A stretch of 64,000 nucleotides of DNA from Eukaryota sp. TZLM1-RC (lineage: Eukaryota; Metamonada: BaSk clade), in contig JAUPSS010000006.1 of NCBI GenBank assembly GCA_040285825.1, forward strand, positions 1,054,001 to 1,118,000, written 5' to 3'. Position 1 is the stretch's first letter, and each line of letters begins with the position of its first letter. A program made the translations under genes and the position numbers. A model generated the notes under the pieces. That model saw only the letters and a list, made by a program, of their open reading frames with translations. It was not told the origin of the DNA and did no database searches. Below are positions 1-11,554 of the stretch, one piece after another.

Positions 1-719
1 ATAATTTACCTCATAATTTAATTTGTAAATGTTCTCGAGAAATTACAACTACTCATTTGTTAAATTGTAAACATTTTATTACTTTTAGAAGCAAGGTTCA
101 TGATGCTGTAAGAGACCAGTTATATTGTATGTGTAAATCTCATAGAATTGAATCCTTCTTGGAACCTCTGTTGTCAAATCTGTTTTGATGCTGAAAATGA
201 TTTTCATAAGAATAATAGAGGTGATGTCATATTACCTGGATTAGATGGAAGCTTCATTTTATTGGATGTAATGTCTGTTGATCCTTGTAATGCCTCAAAT
301 GAAAGGCTTGTTAATTCTGAAATTCATAATCCCCTTTCAAATGCTGAAAATTTTAAATTCAAAAATACAATGAACCTTTGTCCAAATTGGCCAGTCTACA
401 GCATGCAAAAATACAATTTGTATCCATTTGTATTTTTCCCTTTTTGGTTCACTTGCACCAACTGCTTTTACGTTTTTTTGGATGATTTTGGAAATGATTG
501 TAAAGAGAAGAACTGGCAGAAATTTCAACAGATTGTTTTTGGCAAAATAGAATTGTGTTTTCTATTTTTAAGGGAATGTTGAAGATGGTTTCTGATGCTT
601 TGCTTTCTCTTGGATCTCACTATGAGAGTTGCATCTAGTGTTTTTGTTTTGGGAGAGATGGATTTTTTTAGATGTTGATTTATAGGTTTAGAATAAAATT
701 AAATTTTTTAAAAAAAAAA
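1..719 (+). pseudogene. Family A RLE retrotransposon, 3' fragment with poly(A)
   Basis: This is the C-terminal part of a family A element, running in from beyond the window edge. It starts at the zinc knuckle before the endonuclease (CKCSRE, then THLLNC). It continues through the RLE segment (HDAVRD, NNRGDVILPGLDG, LLDVMSVDPC) and the conserved C-terminal tail to the stop at 683-685. A 25-base 3' UTR containing AATAAAATT leads into a poly(A) run at about 710-719. Compared with other A copies it has extra bases in T and A runs (for example four T at 183-186 where other copies have three) and lost bases near 625, so the frame is broken several times. These breaks are typical of sequencing error or decay. 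Confidence 0.9.
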
Positions 720-737
720 TTGTGCCAGAAATTGAAG
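719..737 (-). other. Family F remnant between two A copies
   Basis: These 19 bases are the reverse complement of a short piece of the family F coding region (the codons around NFWHN). The same remnant, also caught between an A poly(A) end and the same A 5' end, lies at 30696-30714. It is therefore a scar of a double A insertion into F that now exists in two inverted copies in the window. Confidence 0.75.
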
Positions 738-3484
738 GATCCCAGTAGAAATAAGTCCCGCCAGCACAATCCCCTTCTCAATGGAAATGAGAAATTTTTA
801 CTTCTGAATTGAAAAATAATAAGTGGAATATTTCATCCTTCTGGAAATATTTTGCTAGAAAAAACAAAAATTGTTTTAAGAAAAAATTTGGAAATAGAAA
901 AATTGTAAAAATCAAAAATTTGCCGTAAATTGTGCTTACGTGGTCGTTATGGTGCCGCAAAGCAGTCTTTGTTTTTCCTCTTCTTTGGCTGATGCAAACT
1001 CTGATACCCTTGAAAAACTTCAAAAGTTGCATCCTCAAGAAAATTTCAAGTGCAGCAAGCCTGAAGTGTGTCCTTTTTGGATTGAAAATCCTATTACTGC
1101 AATTGAAGTTCTTACAGCTATTCAAAAAAATTACCTAAGGGGAAAGCAGCAGGCCCATCTGGAATTTCTTTTGATCTCTTAAAAATAGCGTGTTCCAGTG
1201 TTCCCCGAAATTGCTGATGATCTAGCCCACTATTTTCAACAATTAATTGTTTTGAAAATTAATCCTCCATTTGAATTACTCATAGCACGTCTGATTGCTT
1301 TAGTAAAGCCTGGAAACGGAATCAAACCTGATGGAATACGCCCAATTGCTGTTGGTGAATCTCTTTCTCGTTTGCTAGCATCAATTGTCTTCGATCGTGT
1401 CAAAGACAAAGCTTCTACATTTTTTTGAATCCTCATCAATTTGGAATCAAAACAATTGATGGTGCTTCTGTTGCTGCTATTGCCTCTGATACCTTTTTTT
1501 AATGCAGAGGAAAATAATTTTATTTTTAATCTCGACTTTAAAAATGCTTTTAATTCTGTAAAGCGAGAAGCAATTTTTGAAGTTATTAAATCTGATTTTC
1601 CTGAGCTATCGAGTTTTTTTCTACCATTTTTATGGTAAAAGAATCAGATTTAATTTTTAATTCATTTGCTCTTAAATCATCTTCTGGAGTGAAGCAGGGA
1701 GATCCTTTAGGCCCATTATTGTTTTTGTTTAGCTATTCACAAAACTTTAAATATCATTAAGCAAAAAAATACCCTTCTATAAAAATAGTTGCTTATATGG
1801 ATGATATATCCTTGATTGGTTCATTTGATTTACTAGAATTGGTTGCTCAAGAAATTGCCGATTCATATGAAAATATTGGGCTTCATCTTAATGCCAGCAA
1901 ATGCCTTCTGATTGGCTCTTCTGCTCAAGACCTCGTGATAAACGATTCTATTGTCCCTTTTACTAATTATAGTAGTGATGCTTTTTAAGTTCCTTGGTTG
2001 TTGGTTAGGAAATGTGCCTCAAATTCAGAATGAATTGCAAGTTATTTTGGAAAAAAATGAAAATTGAACTTGATTCAATTTCTTCTTTAGATATAGAAAA
2101 GCATATTAAATTTTTTTCATGCTTAAAAATTTGCTACACTGGGAGAATAACCCACATTTTTGAGATCTTGTGCTCCTTCCATAGCATTAGATTTTTGTCG
2201 TTCATTCAATTCATTGAGAACAGAATTTTTTTGCTGATTTATTGGATGTAGAACCAGGAATGTTGAAAAAGTCACTTATTTTCTTCAGCAAATTTGGGGG
2301 TATTGGATTTACTAAATCTTCAATTTTGTGTCAATCAGCATTCTTGGGTGGTGGCAAAAATTTTATTTATGAATTTTCTCGTAGATTTCCTGATGATTCT
2401 CATCTGTTAGTCCCCAATTGTAGTCCCTATTTGTATGAGTTATCTTGTGAACTTGAAAAATTACCGCCACAAATTTGGACCAAATGTTTTCCTCAATCAA
2501 TTCAAGAAATTCCAAACCGATCTCTATTTAATTTACAGTTTTGCTGTAAAAAGCTTCAACAAAAATTGTCAAAGATTTTTTTGAAAGCTTGGATTTTGAT
2601 GTTAGACTTGGCTTGGCCAAGAAAAGAATCCCGCTTTTGCAAATCTTTTTACAAGATATGTGTGACAGTACTTCTTCTGCCTTAGTAACAACAATTCCAC
2701 AAGTTTATGGTACTCTCTTATCCGATTCTGCTTGGACTCTGAATATGAGATTTCGTTCCTTTATCTGGCCTGATAATTTACCTCATAATTTAATTTGTAA
2801 ATGTTCTCGAGAAATTACAACTACTCATTTGTTAAATTGTAAACATTTTATTACTTTTTAGAAGCAAGGTTCATGATGCTGTAAGAGACCAGTTATATTG
2901 TATGTGTAAATCTCATAGAATTGAATCCTTCTTGGAACCTCTGTTGTCAAATCTGTTTGATGCTGAAAATGATTTTCATAAGAATAATAGAGGTGATGTC
3001 ATATTACCTGGATTAGATGGAAGCTTCATTTTATTGGATGTAATGTCTGTTGATCCTTGTAATGCCTCAAATGAAAGGCTTGTTAATTCTGAAATTCATA
3101 ATCCCCTTTCAAATGCTGAAAATTTTAAATTCAAAAAAATACAATGAACCTTTGTCCAAATTGGCCAGTCTACAGCATGCAAAATACAATTTGTATCCAT
3201 TTGTACTTTCCCTTTTTGGTTCACTTGCACCAACTGCTTTAGGTTTTTGGATGATTTTGAAATGATTGTAAAGAGAAGAACTGGCAGAAATTTCAACAGA
3301 TTGTTTTGGCAAAATAGAATTGTGTTTTCTATTTTTAAGGGAATGTTGAAGATGGTTTCTGATGCTTTGCTTTCTCTTGGATCTCACTATGAGAGAGTTG
3401 CATCTAGTGTTTTTGTTTTGGGAGAGATGGATTTTTTTAGATGTTGATTTATAGGTTTAGAATAAAATTAAATTTTAAAAAAAA
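738..3484 (+). pseudogene. Family A retrotransposon, long copy (RT to RLE)
   Basis: This is one of the longest family A copies. It opens inside the coding region at the IPVEISPAS codons, just upstream of MEMRNF, so the N-terminal zinc fingers are missing. In order: GKAAGPSGIS (about 1140-1170), LDFKNAFNSV (about 1530), GVKQGDPLGP (about 1690), catalytic YMDD (about 1795-1806), the thumb region, the CX1CX7HX3C knuckle (about 2800-2840), the RLE (RGDVILPG near 2990, LLDVMSVDPC near 3035) and a stop at 3452-3454. Poly(A) follows at 3477-3484. The protein would be a target-primed RT/endonuclease. Many one-base expansions in A and T runs break the frame, although the amino acid sequence stays almost identical to cleaner copies. 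Confidence 0.9.
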
Positions 3485-4065
3485 GTAGTTTAATAATAAA
3501 TTAAAATTTTTCATTAACAAAATACAATGAACCTTTGTCCAAATTGGCCAGTCTACAGCATGCAAAATACAATTTGTATCCATTTGTACTTTCCCTTTTT
3601 GGTTTACTTGCACGAACTGCTTTAGGTTTTTGGATGATTTTGAAATGATTGTAAAAAGGTGTTGGATTCAATTCATCAAAATATTTGACCAAAGCTGCAT
3701 TAATTGGTGGTGGAAAAAATTTTGTATTTGAATTCTCTAGAAGATATCCTTTTGCCGAAAATCTTCTTGAAACTACAAATAGCTTATTCCTCGATAACTT
3801 AAGAGAAGAAATATCCAGTTTATCTCCCGACTTATGGCAATCATGTTTCCCCATATCCATTCAAGAAATTCCAGACAGAAGTTTGTATTCATTAAAATTT
3901 GCGTTGAAAAAGCTCCAACGACATCTTTTGAGAAAATTTGAAAGCAAGGATTTTATTGTTCGACTTAGCACGGCTAAGAAAGAAAAATCCTGCTTTTGCA
4001 AATTTTTGATTGATTTGAAGGACAGTTCATCTGCAGTTTTGATAAATCAAATTCCCCAGATTTTT
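3485..4065 (+). pseudogene. Array unit, left part: B 3' UTR, A', family B start
   Basis: This begins with the last 31 bases of a family B 3' UTR, showing that another B copy lay to the left before A inserted. A' follows (about 3518-3656, a short piece of family A coding sequence) and joins family B at GGTGTTGGATTC. The B frame (TKAALIGGGKNFVFEFSRRYPF...) is open to about 4065, where family A interrupts it. The sequence ATTCCCCAGATTTTT at 4051-4065 reappears at 7799-7813 and is the TSD of that insertion. Confidence 0.85.
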
Positions 4066-5132
4066 TTTTTATTTAAATTTAATTTTATTCTAAACCTATA
4101 AATCAACATCTAAAAAAATCCATCTCTCCCAAAACAAAAACACTAGATGCAACTCTCTCATAGTGAGATCCAAGAGAAAGCAAAGCATCAGAAACCATCT
4201 TCAACATCCCCTTAAAAATAGAAAACACAATTCTATTTTGCCAAAAACAATCTGTTGAAATTTCTGCCAGATCTTCTCTTTACAATCATTTCAAAATCAT
4301 CCAAAAACGTAAAGCAGTTGGTGCAAGTGAACCAAAAAGGGAAAATACAAATGGATACAAATTGTATTTTTGCATGCTGTAGACTGGCCAATTTGGACAA
4401 AGGTTCATTGTATTTTTGAATTTAAAATTTTCAGCATTTGAAAGGGGATTATGAATTTCAGAATTAACAAGCCTTTCATTTGAGGCATTACAAGGATCAA
4501 CAGACATTACATCCAATAAAAATGAAGCTTCCATCTAATCCAGGTAATATGACATCACCTCTATTATTCTTATGAAAATCATTTTCAGCATCAAACAGAT
4601 TTGACAACAAAGGTTCCAAGAAGGATTCAATTCTATGAGATTTACACATACAATATAACTGGTCTCTTACAGCATCATGAACCTTGCTTCTAAAAGTAAT
4701 AAAATGTTTACAATTTAACAAATGAGTAGTTGTAATTTCTCGAGAACATTTACAAATTAAATTATGAGGTAAATTATCAGGCCAGATAAAGGAACGAAAT
4801 CTCATATTCAGAGTCCAAGCAGAATCGGATAAGAGAGTACCATAAACTTGTGGAATTGTTGTTACTAAGGCAGAAGAAGTACTGTCACACATATCTTGTA
4901 AAAGATTTGCAAAAGCGGGATTCTTTTTCTTGGCCAAGCCAAGTCTAACATCAAAATCCAAGCTTTCAAAAATCTTTGACAATTTTTGTTGAAGCTTTTT
5001 ACAGCAAAACTGTAAATTAAATAGAGATCGGTTTGGAATTTCTTGAATTGATTGAGGAAAACATTTGGTCCAAATTTGTGGCGGTAATTTTTCAAGTTCA
5101 CAAGATAACTCATACAAATAGGGACTACAATT

Positions 5133-6705
5133 TTTTTTTTAAAAAAACTGGAATATTTATTGAGATAAAAATAACCATCTAGAATTCAATATCCTCCAAA
5201 CAAGCGTCACTATTACTGAACCTACTCACAGCATTACGTTCATATTCTACACCAATAGCTAAAAGTGCCTTTGAAATCATTGTTGGAATAGACTTGAAAA
5301 TGCAAAAAACAATTCTATTTAACCAGAAAGTGGAGTTCATTGTTTTACCAGACCTATTCAGTAACACTTTTTTAAAATTTTCCAAAAAGTGCAAGCCTGA
5401 AGGTCCAATATTGCCAAAAAGAGAAATTGCAAACGGCACAAACTGATATTTCACATGTTCCACTCTACCTAACTGTGCCAAAGGTTCTTCATATTTTTTT
5501 ATCTTCTTTTTTTCGGCGTTAGATAACGGCGAGTCAGCGGAATACACTAAACGAGCAGCAGAATTTTTGCAAACATCCACTGAGACAACGTCTACAACAT
5601 TGAGAACACCATCGATCCCTGGAGCTACTAAATCTGCCCTTCTTTTACCAAAGGAATCATCAGTTTGATCTGAAGACAGCTTACGTACTAGTGGCTCAAT
5701 AAATGCCTCTATATTGAAACTTTTTGCACATGGCATATAATTGATCACGAACTGAGTCATGAACAAGTGAGCGATAAGTTATGAAATACTTACAGTTTAA
5801 AATATGGGAAAGCGTAACAACACTCTTGCAGCGACAAATTAAATCATTTGGCAATGAGCAAGGCCATAGAAAACATCTCAATCTCATTGCAGTGGTCCAT
5901 TGGTGATCATTAAGTAGAAGGCCGTAAATGTTGGGAATTTGGGAGATTAAGCAACTTGAGCAACTGTCTTCAAGATCAATCAAAAAGTTTGCAAAAACGG
6001 GATTTTTTTCCTTAGCCAAGCTAAGACGTACAATATAATCCAAGTTTTCTAAAACTTTCAAAATTTTTTCTGCAATTTTGCAAAAGTCAATGGTAAGGAG
6101 AGCAAGCTTCTTGAAGGAAGTTCCACAATATCAGAGGGGAAACATTTAGCCCAAATATTGGGTGAAAGAGTTTCAATTTCCTGTTGCAAAGAAATAAGAT
6201 AGGAGCTGCCACAATTTTCAATGAGATGAATTTTTTCAGGAAAACGATTCACAAATTCATAAATAAAATTCTTTCCACCTCCAATAAAGGCAGCTTTACA
6301 AAGGTAGCTTGACTTATGAAAATCAACACCACCAAAATTTGTACCACAAAAAATGTGGCTTCGTAACTGAGATGCATCAATTTCCAATAATTTTGCTAAA
6401 AAATTAGTTCTTTGTTCATTAAAAATGCGACAGAACTCCAAGGAAATTGATGGTGATGTTGATCTCAAAATATGAGTAAATTTTCCAGAATAACAGATTT
6501 TGAGGAAAAAGAATTTCAAATGTTTCTCAATATTTAAATTTTCTATTGATTCTAATTCATTTCCAAATTGAGTCAACAGAGTCGAAAGTTGGCTTTTCAC
6601 TTCATCAATATTGAAGGAAGTTCCACAATATCAGAGGGGAAACATTTAGCCCAAATATTGGGTGAAAGAGTTTCAATTTCCTGTTGCAAAGAAATAAGAT
6701 AGGAG
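5133..6705 (-). pseudogene. Family C RLE retrotransposon, 5'-truncated
   Basis: This family occurs once in the window. Read on the minus strand, it starts in the thumb region after the RT and continues through GGGKNFIYEF, a CX1C...HX3C knuckle (CRCKSVVTLSHILNC) and the RLE (KRRADLVAPGIDG, VVDVVSVDVCK) to the stop at 5179-5181. A poly(A) end lies at 5133-5148. The frame is shifted near 5700-5760 and near 6060. It is bounded by CTACAATT at 5125-5132 and 6706-6713, the likely TSD in the host A. A 97-base piece (6111-6207) is repeated exactly 500 bases on (6611-6707), so the 5' end holds a jumped or duplicated segment. Confidence 0.85.
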
Positions 6706-7783
6706 CTACAATTGGGGACTAACAGATGAGAATCATCAGGAAATCTACGAGAAAATTCATAAATAAAATTTTTGCCACCACCCAAGAATGCTGATTGACA
6801 CAAAATTGAAGATTTAGTAAAACCAATACCACCCAAATTTGCTGAAGAAAATAAATGGCTTTTCAACATTCCTGGTTCTACATCCAATAAATCAGCAAAA
6901 AATTCTGTTCTCAATGAATTAAAAGAACGACAAAAATCTAATGCTATGGAAGGAGCACAAGATCTCAAAATGTGGGTTATTCTCCCAGTGTAGCAAATTT
7001 TAAGCATGAAAAATTTAATATGCTTTTCTATATCTAAAGAAGAAATTGAATCAAGTTCAATTTTCATTTTTTCCAAAATAACTTGCAATTCATTCTGAAT
7101 TTGAGGCACATTTCCTAACCAACAACCAAGGAACTTAAAAGCATCACTACTATAATTAGTAAAAGGGACAATAGAATCGTTTATCACGAGGTCTTGAGCA
7201 GAAGAGCCAATCAGAAGGCATTTGCTGGCATTAAGATGAAGCCCAATATTTTCATATGAATCGGCAATTTCTTGAGCAACCAATTCTAGTAAATCAAATG
7301 AACCAATCAAGGATATATCATCCATATAAGCAACTATTTTTATAGAAGGGTATTTTTGCTTAATGATATTTAAAGTTTTGTGAATAGCTAAACAAAACAA
7401 TAATGGGCCTAAAGGATCTCCCTGCTTCACTCCAGAAGATGATTTAAGACCAAATGAATTAAAAATTAAATCTGATTCTTTCCCATAAAAATGGTAGAAA
7501 AAACTCGATAGCTCAGGAAAATCAGATTTAATAACTTCAAAAATTGCTTCTCGCTTTACAGAATTAAAAGCATTTTTAAAGTCGAGATTAAAAATAAAAT
7601 TATTTTCCTCTGCATTAAAAAAGGTATCAGAGGCAATAGCAGCAACAGAAGCACCATCAATTGTTTTGATTCCAAATTGATGAGGATTCAAAAATGTAGA
7701 AGCTTTGTCTTTGACACGATCAAAGACAATTGATGCTAGCAAATGAGAAAGAGATTCACCAACAGCAATTGGGCGTATTCCAT

Positions 7784-7798
7784 TCGTATTCCATTCGT
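7784..7798. repeat. Filler at a 5' retrotransposon junction
   Basis: The A 5' end reads into CGTATTCCATT repeats: the genuine A sequence GGGCGTATTCCAT is followed by a second and a third partial copy before the TSD begins. This looks like templated filler made when the 5' end was joined, a known outcome of target-primed insertion. Confidence 0.7.
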
Positions 7799-8583
7799 AT
7801 TCCCCAGATTTTTGGCCTATTTTTGAATGACGACCAATGGACCACTGCTATGAGAATGCGTTGTTATTTATGGCCTTGTAATTTGCCCAATGATTTGTTT
7901 TGCAAATGTGGAGCTGGTTTAACATTATCACATTTATTTAATTGTAATAGATTTATTTCCTATCGTTCTACATTGCATGATGCAGTCAGAGATCAGATCC
8001 ATGCAATGTGTAATTCCTATCATATTGAATCTTTTGTAGAACCTTTGTTGAGGTCTCTTGATATAAATGAAAGCGCAAGAGATTCAGAATATGGAAAACG
8101 ACGTGCTGATGTTGTTGTGCCCTCGTTTGATGATGTTATGAATGTCAGTGGATGTTTGCAAGAAAAATGCCTTGAAAAATGCTCAATCTGAAGTATCCCC
8201 CCTTGATGACTCCAAATTGTACAAACGGAAAAAATATGCAAATCCTTTAAAAGAATTGAAACATGTTCGCCATGTAGATTACCAAATTCGCCCATTTGCT
8301 ATATCGTTGTATGGTCGTCTTGGAAAAACTGCTATGAATTTTATTGATGATTTTGAAAATCTTGTGAAAAGAAGAATGAATAAGCGTTTTGATCGTCGCT
8401 TGTGGCTAAATCGTATTGTTTTTACTATTTTCAAATCAATTCCTAAAATGATTTCGAAAGCTTTGATGTCTGTCAGTGCACATTACGAAGAAATTGCTGT
8501 TGTGAGGTTTGATGGTGTGGAAGCTTGTTTTGAAGATATTGACTTTTAGACTGTAGTTTAATAATAAATTAAAATTTTTCATT
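7799..8583 (+). pseudogene. Family B, resumed 3' half after the A insertion
   Basis: This is the continuation of the B reading frame broken at 4065: LFLNDDQWTTAMRMRC, the knuckle CKCGAGLTLSHLFNC, HDAVRDQ, KRRADVVVPSFDD and the C-terminal tail ending VEACFEDIDF at the stop 8547-8549. The B 3' UTR follows to 8583. About 16 bases are missing near 8142-8150 relative to the other B copies. The loss removes part of the VVDVVTVDV strand, which carries a predicted catalytic acidic residue, and shifts the frame. Confidence 0.88.
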
Positions 8584-8752
8584 AACAAAATACAATGAAC
8601 CTTTGTCCAAATTGGCCAGTCTACAGCATGCAAAATACAATTTGTATCCATTTGTACTTTCCCTTTTTGGTTTACTTGCACGAACTGCTTTAGGTTTTTG
8701 GATGATTTTGAAATGATTGTAAAAAGGTGTTGGATTCAATTCATCAAAATAT

Positions 8753-9883
8753 TTGACCAAAGCTGCATTTATTGGTGGTGGAAAAAATTTTGTATTTGAA
8801 TTCTCTAGAAGATATCCTTTTGCCGAAAATCTTCTTGAAACTACAAATAGCTTATTCCTCGATAACTTAAGAGAAGAAATATCCAGTTTATCTCCCGACT
8901 TATGGCAATCATGTTTCCCCATATCCATTCAAGAAATTCCAGACAGAAGTTTGTATTCATTAAAATTTGCGTTGAAAAAGCTCCAACGACATCTTTTGAG
9001 AAAATTTGAAAGCAAGGATTTTATTGTTCGACTTAGCACGGCTAAGAAAGAAAATCCTGCTTTTGCAAATTTTTTGATTGATTTGAAGGACAGTTCATCT
9101 GCAGTTTTGATAAATCAAATTCCCCAGATTTTTGTCCTATTTTTGAATGACGACCAATGGACCACTGCTATGAGAATGCGTTGTTATTTATGGCCTTGTA
9201 ATTTGCCCAATGATTTGTTTTGCAAATGTGGAGCTGGTTTAACATTATCACATTTATTTAATTGTAATAGATTTATTTCCTATCGTTCTACGTTGCATGA
9301 TGCAGTCAGAGATCAAATCCATGCAATGTGTAATTCCTATCATATTGAATCTTTTGTAGAACCTTTGTTGAGGTCTCTTGATATAAATGAAAGCGTAAGA
9401 GATTCAGAATATGGAAAACGACGTGCTGATGTTGTTGTGCCCTCGTTTGATGATGTCATGAATGTTGTTGATGTCGTAACAGTGGATGTTTGCAAGAAAA
9501 ATGCCTTGAAAAATGCTCAATCTGAAGTATCCCCCCTTGATGACTCCGAATTGTACAAACGAAAAAAATATGCAAATCCTTTAAAAGAATTGAAACATGT
9601 TCGCCATGTAGATTACCAAATTCGCCCATTTGCTATATCGTTGTATGGTCGTCTTGGAAAAACTGCTATGAATTTTATTGATGATTTTGAAAATCTTGTG
9701 AAAAGAAGAATGAATAAGCGTTTTGATCGTCGCTTGTGGCTAAATCGTATTGTTTTTACTATTTTCAAATCAATTCCTAAAATGATTTCGAAAGCTTTGA
9801 TGTCTGTCAGTGCACATTACGAAGAAATTGCTGTTGTGAGGTTTGATGGTGTGGAAGCTTGTTTTGAAGATATTGACTTTTAG
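8753..9883 (+). pseudogene. Family B C-terminal ORF, array unit 1
   Basis: This is an open 376-codon frame covering the family B post-RT region only: GGGKNFVFEF, the PDRSLYSLKF helix region, AKKENPAF, the CX1CX7HX3C knuckle (about codons 159-173), RSTLHDAVRDQ, the RLE RADVVVPSFDD...VDVVTVDVCKK (about codons 228-255) and the tail to VEACFEDIDF. There is no RT and no real start, because the copy is 5'-truncated and fused to A' at about 8726. The first in-frame ATG is incidental. By family knowledge this part binds and cuts target DNA; I infer no independent product. Confidence 0.85.
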
Positions 9884-10086
9884 ACTGTAGTTTAATAATA
9901 AATTAAAATTTTTCATTAACAAAATACAATGAACCTTTGTCCAAATTGGCCAGTCTACAGCATGCAAAATACAATTTGTATCCATTTGTACTTTCCCTTT
10001 TTGGTTTACTTGCACGAACTGCTTTAGGTTTTTGGATGATTTTGAAATGATTGTAAAAAGGTGTTGGATTCAATTCATCAAAATAT

Positions 10087-11206
10087 TTGACCAAAGCTGC
10101 ATTTATTGGTGGTGGAAAAAATTTTGTATTTGAATTCTCTAGAAGATATCCTTTTGCCGAAAATCTTCTTGAAACTACAAATAGCTTATTCCTCGATAAC
10201 TTAAGAGAAGAAATATCCAGTTTATCTCCCGACTTATGGCAATCATGTTTCCCCATATCCATTCAAGAAATTCCAGACAGAAGTTTGTATTCATTAAAAT
10301 TTGCGTTGAAAAAGCTCCAACGACATCTTTTGAGAAAATTTGAAAGCAAGGATTTTATTGTTCGACTTAGCACGGCTAAGAAAGAAAATCCTGCTTTTGC
10401 AAATTTTTTGATTGATTTGAAGGACAGTTTTGATAAATCAAATTCCCCAGATTTTTGTCCTATTTTTGAATGACGACCAATGGACCACTGCTATGAGAAT
10501 GCGTTGTTATTTATGGCCTTGTAATTTGCCCAATGATTTGTTTTGCAAATGTGGAGCTGGTTTAACATTATCACATTTATTTAATTGTAATAGATTTATT
10601 TCCTATCGTTCTACGTTGCATGATGCAGTCAGAGATCAAATCCATGCAATGTGTAATTCCTATCATATTGAATCTTTTGTAGAACCTTTGTTGAGGTCTC
10701 TTGATATAAATGAAAGCGCAAGAGATTCAGAATATGGAAAACGACGTGCTGATGTTGTTGTGCCCTCGTTTGATGATGTCATGAATGTTGTTGATGTCGT
10801 AACAGTGGATGTTTGCAAGAAAAATGCCTTGAAAAATGCTCAATCTGAAGTATCCCCCCTTGATGACTCCGAATTGTACAAACGGAAAAAATATGCAAAT
10901 CCTTTAAAAGAATTGAAACATGTTCGCCATGTAGATTACCAAATTCGCCCATTTGCTATATCGTTGTATGGTCGTCTTGGAAAAACTGCTATGAATTTTA
11001 TTGATGATTTTGAAAATCTTGTGAAAAGAAGAATGAATAAGCGTTTTGATCGTCGCTTGTGGCTAAATCGTATTGTTTTTACTATTTTCAAATCAATTCC
11101 TAAAATGATTTCGAAAGCTTTGATGTCTGTCAGTGCACATTACGAAGAAATTGCTGTTGTGAGGTTTGATGGTGTGGAAGCTTGTTTTGAAGATATTGAC
11201 TTTTAG
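10087..11206 (+). pseudogene. Family B C-terminal region, array unit 2
   Basis: This is the same B segment as the preceding unit and nearly identical to it. A loss of about 11 bases near 10428 (codons SSAVL) shifts the frame, so it reads as two frames, 10087-10473 and 10430-11206. The second holds the complete knuckle and RLE. The deletion is private to this unit, so it arose after the array formed. Confidence 0.85.
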
Positions 11207-11554
11207 ACTGTAGTTTAATAATAAATTAAAATTTTTCATTAACAAAATACAATGAACCTTGTCCAAATTGGCCAGTCTACAGCATGCAAAATACAATTTG
11301 TATCCATTTGTACTTTCCCTTTTTGGTTCACTTGCACCAACTGCTTTACGTTTTTTGGATGATTTTGAAATGATTGTAAAAAGGTGTTGGATTCAATTCA
11401 TCAAAATATTTGACCAAAGCTGCATTTATTGGTGGTGGAAAAAATTTTGTATTTGAATTCTCTAGATTTTTTCTCTATTTTTTTTCCTCTACATATAACC
11501 GTTTAACTTAAAACCTGGCTGAACCGAGATCATTGCTTCTATTCTTTCTTGTTG

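Larger units (their letters stand above)
4066..7798 (-). mobile_element. Family A insertion into family B, itself split by C
   Basis: A minus-strand family A element interrupts B between matching 15-base TSDs (4051-4065 and 7799-7813). Its poly(T) starts at 4066 and its stop codon complement is at 4096-4098. A sequence occupies 4066-5132 and 6706-7783, and family C fills the gap. The A coding region includes YMDD near 7318-7330, GVKQGDPLGP near 7420, the zinc knuckle near 4725-4750 and the RLE near 4500-4560. It is 5'-truncated in the RT region (codons IGESLS... RPIA), and the 5' end carries a short non-family filler at 7784-7798. Confidence 0.9.

Noticed and set aside
3501-3860. A 119-codon minus-strand ORF repeated at 8569-8928 and 9903-10262
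   Set aside because: It is the antisense of the A'-B fusion; it repeats only because the array repeats, and it has no domain signature.
11455-11466. GAATTCTCTAGA as a cloning-vector polylinker (EcoRI/XbaI)
   Set aside because: The sequence is ordinary family B coding sequence present in every unit, including units without E.
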